Assembly: GCA_027005175.1 (NCBI GenBank)
Contig: JALTMC010000911.1
Location: forward strand, 1 to 8,958
Direction: 5' to 3'
Origin: Myxococcales bacterium
Lineage (GTDB): Bacteria > Myxococcota_C > UBA6777
Length of the DNA: 8,958 bases
The notes under the pieces were generated by a model, which had not been told where the DNA came from, searched no databases, and was given only the letters and a program-made list of their open reading frames with translations. Positions 1-7,143 of this stretch are shown in pieces. Each line of letters starts with the position of its first letter. Position 1 is the stretch's first letter. A program made the translations under genes and the position numbers.

Positions 1-1050
<1,050 letters not shown>

Positions 1051-1081
1051 TACACCCCATGCTCTCATACAAAGGCCTCCT

Positions 1082-2791
1082 ATGTCTGACAAACGAACAG
1101 CGATAAAGATCTTTGAGGAAATGGCGACACTGCTTGAATTGCAAGGAGCCAATCCCTTCAAAAGCAGAGCCTACACCAAAGCGGCACGCGAACTCCAACA
1201 ACATGAGGGGCAACTCTCGGAGTGGATCGTATCGGGTGCCATTCACAGCATGAAGGGCATTGGTAAGTCCCTCAAAGAGAAGTTGATCGAGCTTGTAGAG
1301 ACAGGCAAGATAAGAGAGCATGAAGAGTTAAGAGCGTCCTTCCCCGATGGTTTAATGGAGATGCTCAAGATCCCAGGGTTAGGTCCCAAAAAGGCCCGAA
1401 CCCTGTACCAGGAGCTTGGGTTAAGCAATATCGATGACTTGGAAGAAGCCTGTCTTACAGACAAATTACTTCCCTTGCCAGGCTTCGCGAAAAAAACCCA
1501 AGAGAAGCTGTTGCAAGGTATCGAACAGCTCCGGATGTACCAGGGTCGGTTTCGTTTAAACCAAGCCTTGCCCTATGCGAAACAGATCATAGCAGACCTG
1601 AGAGCGATGCCCGATGTGGAACAGGTTGAGTTAGGTGGTAGCCTGCGACGTTGGAAAGAGACCGTCAAAGACCTCGACTTTGTGGTAGCAACACGCAACC
1701 CTGAAGCGGTGATGAAAGCATTTGTGGAGCATCCTCTCAAAGAACACATCATCGCACATGGACCCACCAAAAGTAGCATCACACTGAGCAGCGGACTCAA
1801 TGTCGATTTACGCACAGTGAAACCAGAGCAGTATCCCTATGCTCTGATGCATTTTACGGGCAGCAAAGAGCACAACACAACGATGCGCAAGCGGGCCAAA
1901 GACCGGGATATGAAGCTCAACGAATACGGGCTATTTCGCGGTGATACTCTGGTGGAGTGCTCATCCGAAACAGAGATCTTTGCTGCGCTGGGTCTCCACT
2001 TTGTTCCCCCCGAACTACGCGAAGATCGGGATGAGTTTGAGTGGGCAGAAAAAGCCGACCACCCTCCCCTTGTTGAACTCTCTGACATCCAAGGGATCTT
2101 TCATGCACACTCCACCTATAGCGACGGCAGCGCAACACTTCGTGAGATGGCTGAAGCCACTCGCGATATGGGATTGACATACCTTGGTATCACCGACCAC
2201 AGTCGAACAGCTTATTATGCAGGGGGTCTGTCGATTGAGGAGATACAACAACAACACAAAGAGATTGATGAACTCAACCAAGAGTGGAAGGATTTTCAGA
2301 TCTTTAAAGGAATTGAATCGGATATTCTCGGCGACGGGAGCCTTGACTACCCGGAGGAGATCCTCGCTCAATTTGATTTTATTATCGCCTCTGTTCACAG
2401 CCAATTTAACATGTCGTCGGAAGAGATGACAGCCCGAATCATCCGCGCCATCGAGCACCCATCCACGACGATGCTAGGACACCCAACAGGTCGTCTTTTG
2501 CTCAACCGAGACTCCTATCCCATCGACATCTATAAGATCGTTGATGCCGCGATCGCCAACAACGTCATTATTGAAATCAATTCCAACCCCTATCGACTGG
2601 ACCTCGATTGGCGAATTCTCGGCTATGGCCGTGAAAAAGGATTGGTTGTCAGTGTCAACCCTGACGCACACACGATCCCCGGAATCTCTGATATTCAGTA
2701 TGGCGTCGGGATCGCTCGAAAAGGTGGACTCTCTGCAAAGCATGTCTTCAACACCTACGACCTTCCTACGATCCGGGAGAAGCTTGGCTGA
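1082..2791 (+). CDS. polX: DNA polymerase X family protein with C-terminal PHP domain
   Basis: 569 residues, the usual length for bacterial/archaeal PolX, a repair polymerase that fills short gaps and whose PHP domain is a metal-dependent 3'-5' exonuclease / AP-site nuclease. Domains in order: 8-kDa-like N-terminal domain with helix-hairpin-helix MKGIGKSLKEKLIEL (57-71); second HhH IPGLGPKKARTLYQELG (97-113); Pol beta-type nucleotidyltransferase with GGSLRRWKETVKDLDF and aspartates D197, D199 and D242 (NVDLR); FTGSKEHN at 258-265; then PHP from about 338. The PHP metal-ligand motifs all appear intact: HAHSTYSDG (H341, H343, D348), ITDHS (D372, H373), GIESDIL (E412), ASVHS (H439), LGHPTGR (H467), NPDAH (D528, H530). 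Both activities are therefore expected. The ATG start has AAAGG six bases upstream. The stop overlaps the next gene's ATG (TGATG), which suggests translational coupling. Confidence 0.96.
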   Translation: MSDKRTAIKIFEEMATLLELQGANPFKSRAYTKAARELQQHEGQLSEWIVSGAIHSMKGIGKSLKEKLIELVETGKIREHEELRASFPDGLMEMLKIPGLGPKKARTLYQELGLSNIDDLEEACLTDKLLPLPGFAKKTQEKLLQGIEQLRMYQGRFRLNQALPYAKQIIADLRAMPDVEQVELGGSLRRWKETVKDLDFVVATRNPEAVMKAFVEHPLKEHIIAHGPTKSSITLSSGLNVDLRTVKPEQYPYALMHFTGSKEHNTTMRKRAKDRDMKLNEYGLFRGDTLVECSSETEIFAALGLHFVPPELREDRDEFEWAEKADHPPLVELSDIQGIFHAHSTYSDGSATLREMAEATRDMGLTYLGITDHSRTAYYAGGLSIEEIQQQHKEIDELNQEWKDFQIFKGIESDILGDGSLDYPEEILAQFDFIIASVHSQFNMSSEEMTARIIRAIEHPSTTMLGHPTGRLLLNRDSYPIDIYKIVDAAIANNVIIEINSNPYRLDLDWRILGYGREKGLVVSVNPDAHTIPGISDIQYGVGIARKGGLSAKHVFNTYDLPTIREKLG

Positions 2792-3660
2792 TGACACAAA
2801 ACAAGCCCAACAACGCCTCTCCCCAAAGCCCAAAGGGCAACGCAGAGCGAACAGCAACAAACTCAGAACCCTCCCATCGAGCCACAGGAGTCCTTATCGG
2901 ACTCGCAGCAGGAGATCGCAATGGTGGCCCGATTCGTATGGCAATCCGTCTGGCTGAAAGTATCCTGGAGCAAAAGACCTATAACATCGGTGCCGTTGCT
3001 GAGAGTTACCTCCGCTGGTGGCAAGAAGGAGCGTTTGATACAGGAGCAACAACGGGCGCTGTCTTACAAAAGCTCAATGATGGCCTAACACTCGATACAG
3101 CCGCAGCGCAAGTACATCGAGAGTCACAAAGAAAAACGGCTGGATGCAGCCCAGCCCATCGGGCAGCCCCCATAGCAGCCGCACACTTTCTGTCGGAGGA
3201 GCGTCTGGAGCAATTTGCCTTTTTAGAATCAACCATCACTCACTATGATCCTGTGGCTGGTGAAGCAGCCATGGCTGTCGTGGTCCTTTCCCGCAAGCTG
3301 ATCCTAGGCTACCCCTGGGACCAGGCTCGAAAAGAAGCAAGCTATGGACGTCACTTCAAGATAGACCAAGCCCTTCAAGTTGCCAAAAGGGAGGAACTAC
3401 ACACAGACGGCTATGCCCCTCATGTGCTCCAAGCTGCGATCCACTTTCTCCATGAGCACGAGAACTTCCACTCCGCCTTGACAGCTTCCATCGAGTTTGC
3501 AGGTCCTGCCAACTACTGCCCGGTTCTTGTAGGATCGATAGGCGGAGCACGATGGGGAGCCGATGCTATCACTGCCGACCACCTCACCCACGCACAAGAC
3601 CTCCTCCCCCATATCCAACAAACAGCCCAAACCCTCGGCCAAACATGGGAAAAAACCTAA
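2791..3660 (+). CDS. ADP-ribosylglycohydrolase-fold (DraG/ARH-like) protein, divergent metal site
   Basis: 289 residues. After a ~30-residue polar, probably disordered N-terminus the protein resembles the ADP-ribosylglycohydrolase family, which removes ADP-ribose from proteins or small molecules using two metal ions: GLAAGDRNGGPIRMAIRLAES (37-57; cf. GxxxGDxxG), WWQEGAFDTGATTG (76-89), TAGCSPAHRAAP (116-127), ITHYDPVAGEAAMAVVVLSRKL (149-170), DGYAPHVLQAAIHFL (206-220) and a C-terminal glycine-rich helix FAGPANYCPVLVGSIGGARWG (236-256). In classical members that last element begins GGDxDT and its aspartates bind metal; here the matching positions read GPANY. That suggests altered or lost hydrolase chemistry, or a separate subfamily. 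The start overlaps the polX stop by one base, so the two are probably translated together; a repair-linked role is only inference. The last eight codons plus stop are repeated downstream. Confidence 0.78.
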   Translation: MTQNKPNNASPQSPKGNAERTATNSEPSHRATGVLIGLAAGDRNGGPIRMAIRLAESILEQKTYNIGAVAESYLRWWQEGAFDTGATTGAVLQKLNDGLTLDTAAAQVHRESQRKTAGCSPAHRAAPIAAAHFLSEERLEQFAFLESTITHYDPVAGEAAMAVVVLSRKLILGYPWDQARKEASYGRHFKIDQALQVAKREELHTDGYAPHVLQAAIHFLHEHENFHSALTASIEFAGPANYCPVLVGSIGGARWGADAITADHLTHAQDLLPHIQQTAQTLGQTWEKT

Positions 3661-3795
3661 GCAAAAAAATGCTCCAACCAGCAAACGATGGAGTTGGAAG
3701 CTCGGCCAAACATGGGAAAAAACCTAAGCAAAAAATGCTCCGACCAGCAAACGATGGAGTTGGAAGCTCGGCCAAACATGGGAAAAAACCTAAGC
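3634..3795 (+). repeat. 66/67-bp tandem repeat of the ARH-like gene's 3' end, 2.4 copies
   Basis: Copy 1 (3634-3700, 67 bp) starts inside the preceding gene and contains its last codons (LGQTWEKT and TAA). Copy 2 (3701-3766, 66 bp) and partial copy 3 (3767-3795) repeat it. Copies 1 and 2 differ by one A in a poly-A run and one A-to-G change; the extra A puts later copies in another frame. Each full copy has an imperfect stem, GCT-CCAAC (3671-3678) with GTTGG-A-AGC (3693-3701); the copy-2 substitution (CCGAC) keeps pairing through a G-T wobble. Copy 3 ends at the terminator hairpin of the convergent gene. The repeats fill most of the 150-base convergent intergenic region. Confidence 0.95.
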
Positions 3796-3806
3796 CGAAA
3801 CCGGCT
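3783..3806 (-). terminator. Probable terminator of the isoprenyl diphosphate synthase gene
   Basis: Read on the minus strand just after the TGA at 3811-3813: stem AGCCG, loop GTTT, stem CGGCT (3793-3806), then TAGG and a run of six T (3783-3788). The stem is short (5 bp) but GC-rich. The T-run comes from partial copy 3 of the tandem repeat, so the repeat supplies part of the terminator. It may also help end transcription from the convergent rightward genes, although the T-tract on that side (CATTTC) is poor. Confidence 0.5.
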
Positions 3807-3810
3807 CATT

Positions 3811-4623
3811 TCACTTTCCAAACCTTCGTTTTCGCTGATTGTATGAGCGAAGGGCGCGCAGAAAATCGATACGACGAAACTCTGGCCAGAGGACGTCACA
3901 AAAGTAGTACTCAGCATAAGCACTTTGCCAGAGCAAAAATCCTGAGAGACGAAGTTCACCGCTTGTTCGAATAATCAGGTCGGGCTCAGGAAGACCAGAG
4001 GTATAGAGAAAGGGCTCCAACGTTTCCGGCTGCATCTCTTTTTGCAGATCATCAAGGGACAGACCTTTTTCTTTTCCAGCCTCAACATAGCGTCGAAAAG
4101 CATCTGTAATCTCTTCTCTTCCACCGTAAGCAATGGCAATATTGAGCACAAAGTCTTTGTGATTCATCGTTTGCTCTTCCGCCTTTGCAATCGTTTTCTG
4201 CAAACTCTCTGGAAGAAGCTCTGTTCTTCCACTGTAGCGAAATCGCACTTTTTTCTCTTCGATTTCAGGATCTTTTAGCCATTCCAAGGTTCTATTTTCA
4301 ATCAGGTTAAATAGACCTTGTACTTCATCAGCTTCTCGATCAAAGTTATCGAGAGAAAAGATCCAAATCGTAATAACTGAGATATTAAATTCGTAGCACC
4401 ACCGCAACATCTCGCGTAATTTATCAGCACCATGTCGATGGCCTTTCACCACGGTTGACATCTTGTGTTGACGCGCAAATCTTCGATTGCCATCTAAAAT
4501 AATCCCAACATGTTTGGGAATGATTCCATGCTGTAGCTCTCGCTCAAGCTGCTTTTCATAAATATTGTACAGAGGACGTGCCAGCCAGTTCTGTACCCGA
4601 TTCCCAATCGCTCGCATCAACAT
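3811..4623 (-). CDS. uppS: Isoprenyl diphosphate synthase (cis-prenyltransferase, UppS family)
   Basis: 270 residues. cis-Prenyltransferases add isopentenyl diphosphate units in Z configuration to an allylic diphosphate to make the polyprenyl carrier for cell-wall and polysaccharide synthesis. Visible motifs: HVGIILDGNRRFA (38-50; D44 binds metal and the diphosphates), WIFSLDNFDREADEV (87-101), LNIAIAYGGREEI (160-172), and the C-terminal signature IIRTSGELRLSGFLLWQSAY (217-236) running into AEYYFCDVLWPEF, with R219, R225 and E238. The second motif reads DNF where E. coli-type enzymes have ENW, and the overall flavour recalls archaeal or actinobacterial enzymes, so chain length is uncertain; the symbol is a family assignment. 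The usual downstream partner cdsA is absent. Translation could start at Met1 (4623) or Met3 (4617); GGTGA lies six bases before Met1. Confidence 0.93.
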   Translation of the reverse strand: MLMRAIGNRVQNWLARPLYNIYEKQLERELQHGIIPKHVGIILDGNRRFARQHKMSTVVKGHRHGADKLREMLRWCYEFNISVITIWIFSLDNFDREADEVQGLFNLIENRTLEWLKDPEIEEKKVRFRYSGRTELLPESLQKTIAKAEEQTMNHKDFVLNIAIAYGGREEITDAFRRYVEAGKEKGLSLDDLQKEMQPETLEPFLYTSGLPEPDLIIRTSGELRLSGFLLWQSAYAEYYFCDVLWPEFRRIDFLRALRSYNQRKRRFGK

Positions 4624-4718
4624 TGTATTTCACCCAGGTGTTTTCACAAATAAAACGCTCTCACAACACATCCTACATTCTTTGAAAGCTAGACATAACT
4701 TACGCAGATTCGTGAGTC

Positions 4719-4747
4719 TATATAGGGCAAGTCTGTCAAAACTGCAA
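4719..4747 (-). promoter_or_regulatory. Candidate sigma-70-type promoter for the uppS-like gene
   Basis: On the minus strand a -35-like TTGCAG (4742-4747) and a -10-like TATATA (4719-4724) are separated by exactly 17 bases. Transcription would begin near 4712 and give a leader of about 90 bases before the ATG at 4623. The match is imperfect, and an overlapping TTGACA lies at a spacing that does not suit any -10 box. Its place downstream of the kinase terminator fits an independent promoter for this gene. Confidence 0.35.
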
Positions 4748-4765
4748 CGGAAAGTTTCTGATAAC

Positions 4766-4877
4766 CTTGCTCTCTCTGCTCTTCAACCCCTCCAACGATA
4801 GATCTCGTTAGCATCCATCCCGCAACGCAACATGTGATCGACTTGCTCTCTCTTCTCTTCAACCCCTCCAACGATAG
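4766..4877. repeat. Pair of 36-bp direct repeats, 76 bp apart, in the uppS-kinase intergenic region
   Basis: Units at 4766-4801 and 4842-4877 are identical except for one base (CTCTCTG versus CTCTCTT at the 13th base). Both are strongly pyrimidine-biased on the plus strand and end CCCCTCCAACGATAG. The 12 bases ending at the shared TTGC align at 9 of 12 positions, starting with TGAT in both, so the 76-base period may be an old tandem duplication with diverged spacers. The intergenic stretch 4624-4955 contains only these repeats, the candidate promoter and the terminator; I see no convincing gene in it. Confidence 0.9.
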
Positions 4878-4900
4878 TCAGAATGGATTGATTGCAACAT

Positions 4901-4940
4901 TAAAAAGGTAGGGCCAGGTTTGTGAAAAACCTGGCCCTAC
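4901..4940 (-). terminator. Strong Rho-independent terminator of the histidine kinase gene
   Basis: Perfect 14-bp inverted repeat: GTAGGGCCAGGTTT (4908-4921) and AAACCTGGCCCTAC (4927-4940) around a 5-base loop. On the minus strand it begins 15 bases after the kinase stop at 4956 and is followed by CTTTTTAA, the classic layout. Read on the plus strand it is followed by GAAAAAG, so it is directional toward the minus strand. Confidence 0.92.
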
Positions 4941-4955
4941 GAAAAAGAGAGGATC

Positions 4956-7082
4956 TCAAGAATCTGCGAGAACAGCGAGGATGACATCAATGAGGTCTTG
5001 CGCTTTAAATGGTTTTTGCAAATAAGCGACTCGCTTCTGTTGACGCAGTTCATCACGTAGTTCGGACTCATTGTAGCCACTCATAAACACAACAGCCAAG
5101 GTGCTATGCATCGAACGTAACCTGTCAAACACTTCTTCGCCTCCCATGCCGGGCATGGTCAGGTCAAGGAACACGACATCGGGTGGAGATGGAATGGTAT
5201 TCATGAACATCATAGCGTCCATCCCTGAAGCTGCTCCCTCCACAGAAAAGCCGAGTCGTTTGAGCATCATGGAAGTCACTCTCCGAACCACAAGATCATC
5301 ATCAATGACAAGAGCGGTGAGGCCATCAAAGGACTGTTCATCGGATTGAGCTGCTGCTTCATGAGTCGAAGAAGGAGACTCTTTGATCGAGGGAAGCCAC
5401 AACGTAAATGTACTACCTTCACCAGGTTCACTTACCACAGAAAGTTGCCCTCCATGTTGCCGAACAATACCACGAACAGCAGCCAGCCCGAGTCCATGCC
5501 CGGAGTCTTTGGTGGTAAAGAATGGCTCAAAGATCCTCTTACTTGTGTCTTCTGACATTCCGACCCCAGTGTCTTTCACCTCAAAAAACACATAGGCCAA
5601 AGACGGGTCCAAGCTATCAAGGTCATTCAAAACAGGCATATCTTGGGCTCGATAAGAACCTGTCCTCACAAAGATATGACCGGTCTCTCCTTCCAAAGCA
5701 TCAATAGCGTTCAACACAAGATTCATTGCCAGTTGATGGAGTTGATTGACATCCCCCAAGATATCGGGCAAATCAGAAGCAAGTTCAAAGTGAACTGTAG
5801 CTGTCGAGGGAATAGAGACTTGCAACAACTGTCGAGTTTCATTCACAACAGTTGACAGATTGAGAGGGCCTGTTTCAAAGGCAGCCTTGCCCGAGTAGGC
5901 AAGAAGCTGATTCGCCAAGGAGGCTGCCCTTTGTGTTGTAACATCTGCATATTCAAGAAATGTAGATGCTCCAGAGTCACTGCCAAGGAGCTGAGAAGCC
6001 AGCTCAATGTTGCCGGAGATACCAACCAATAAATTGTTGAAGTCGTGGGCGATACCACCTGCTAGCATACCCAGGCTTTCATGACGTTGGGTTTCTAATA
6101 ATTTACGTTCTATATCGAGTTGCTCTTGTTCAGCACGTTCACGCAACAACTCAGCACCGAGCAAAGCAGCAAAGATTTGAAACAGAGCTTGCTCAAAAAG
6201 ACCCTCTGCAATCGGCGCATCATGCATAATCACAAAGTGAGCAAAAGCGCGTCGTTCTCGGTCTAAAAAGGGAATCCCCATATAACTCTCTGCGCCGATG
6301 TCTTGTAGCCATTGGTCATCAGGATAAGCCTGTTGAACACCATGATGGACAAGACACACTCCATCGAGAAAGACGTCTTCACAGGGCGTACCGGCAAGGT
6401 CATAGACAATGGGCTCTGGCTCAAATCCATCCCCTTTCCAATACACAAGAGTTCTTGCTTGCTCATAAGTCGGTGGGAGAAGTTCAGCAACCATCGCCCA
6501 ACGAACACGGAGTGAGAGCGCAGCCAGCCTCACAATATTCTGCAAGTAATCCTCGTTTCCCAGAGAGGAAGCTGCCTCCAAAATATGAAGTTTTTCCCTC
6601 TTTGCAATCAACCTTTCAAGCTCGTTAGAGATTCGTGGTTTAATCTGTTCAAGAGCCGTAAGCAACATAGCTTTCTCGGGATAAGAGCGAGTGTACCCAA
6701 GAGCGAGAGCACCCAGCCTTCGCTGCAAGGAATCCTGAAAGACCAGAACCACCCAGTCTTCCATGGCTCTTCCAACAAAAGGACTACTCTGCCAGAGGGC
6801 CTGCCCGGCTTGTAAAAATCCACGATCCTCTATTTTAAGATGCTGGAAATCCTGGTGCAAAGGTACCTCAAAAGATCCCCCTAACACACCCCCTTCACAG
6901 ACCGCCAAGCTGTGAAGCTGCTTCCACGTTTCACCACCAATATCAGCCAAAAACACGACATCGGCATGGAAAGCACGACTCAAAGAACAAACAAGATGCT
7001 CAAAAAAAGACTGCCCAGAGCTTGTAATAAGCTCCCCCTCTCCACCAGCCCATGGAAGGATTGGAATCTTTGGGTCAGGCAT
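4956..7082 (-). CDS. Soluble hybrid histidine kinase, GAF-GAF-HisKA-HATPase_c-REC
   Basis: 708 residues with no signal peptide or membrane segment, so a cytoplasmic sensor. Residues ~20-160 look like a divergent GAF domain. A second, clearer GAF (~165-315) has YDLAGTPCEDVF, GVCLVHHGVQ and IGAESYMGIPFLD. A short charged helix (310-335) leads to the HisKA H-box AGGIAHDFNNLLVGI with phospho-acceptor H346. The ATPase domain has the N-box MNLVLNAIDAL (N454, N458), G1 DTGVGMS (504-510), F-box IFEPFFTTK (518-525) and G2 GHGLGLAAV (528-536). The C-terminal receiver domain (~588-706) has acidic DDD at 594-596, phospho-Asp640 (VFLDLTMPG), S668 and K690. There is no DNA-binding output, so the signal must pass to a separate response regulator or partner protein. 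The ATG has GGAG seven bases upstream. The gene lies 34 bases downstream of the preceding gene and ends at a strong terminator; the ligand is unknown. Confidence 0.95.
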   Translation of the reverse strand: MPDPKIPILPWAGGEGELITSSGQSFFEHLVCSLSRAFHADVVFLADIGGETWKQLHSLAVCEGGVLGGSFEVPLHQDFQHLKIEDRGFLQAGQALWQSSPFVGRAMEDWVVLVFQDSLQRRLGALALGYTRSYPEKAMLLTALEQIKPRISNELERLIAKREKLHILEAASSLGNEDYLQNIVRLAALSLRVRWAMVAELLPPTYEQARTLVYWKGDGFEPEPIVYDLAGTPCEDVFLDGVCLVHHGVQQAYPDDQWLQDIGAESYMGIPFLDRERRAFAHFVIMHDAPIAEGLFEQALFQIFAALLGAELLRERAEQEQLDIERKLLETQRHESLGMLAGGIAHDFNNLLVGISGNIELASQLLGSDSGASTFLEYADVTTQRAASLANQLLAYSGKAAFETGPLNLSTVVNETRQLLQVSIPSTATVHFELASDLPDILGDVNQLHQLAMNLVLNAIDALEGETGHIFVRTGSYRAQDMPVLNDLDSLDPSLAYVFFEVKDTGVGMSEDTSKRIFEPFFTTKDSGHGLGLAAVRGIVRQHGGQLSVVSEPGEGSTFTLWLPSIKESPSSTHEAAAQSDEQSFDGLTALVIDDDLVVRRVTSMMLKRLGFSVEGAASGMDAMMFMNTIPSPPDVVFLDLTMPGMGGEEVFDRLRSMHSTLAVVFMSGYNESELRDELRQQKRVAYLQKPFKAQDLIDVILAVLADS

Positions 7083-7109
7083 GCATGCTCTCCGCTTACT
7101 TTTAAGAAT

Positions 7110-7143
7110 GAAGCACTCAAGAACCTAGGTGCTTCTTCTTGAG
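7110..7143 (-). promoter_or_regulatory. Two mutually exclusive hairpins at the junction of the large-protein and kinase genes
   Basis: Two perfect inverted repeats share bases around the TGA at 7117-7119: GAAGCAC/GTGCTTC (7110-7116 with 7129-7135) and CTCAAGAA/TTCTTGAG (7116-7123 with 7136-7143), each with a 12-base loop. In the minus-strand transcript they cannot both form. They could mark an RNA processing or attenuation point between the two genes, or be incidental, since much of one arm is the Lys-rich coding end (KKKH). No T-run typical of a terminator follows directly. Confidence 0.35.

Noticed and set aside
3552-3974. Plus-strand open frame of 140 codons across the ARH tail repeats
   Set aside because: It starts out of frame inside the ARH-like gene, reads the tandem repeat, then runs antisense to uppS. 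The repetitive Lys-rich peptide is a by-product of the DNA repeat.
4689-4871. Possible 60-codon minus-strand gene between the kinase and uppS
   Set aside because: It needs a TTG start directly in the 36-bp repeat, has no convincing ribosome binding site and covers the candidate promoter region of uppS.
4766-4877. CRISPR or attachment-site pair from the 36-bp direct repeats
   Set aside because: There are only two units, no cas genes, and no integrase or tRNA gene nearby; a local duplication or regulatory repeat fits better.
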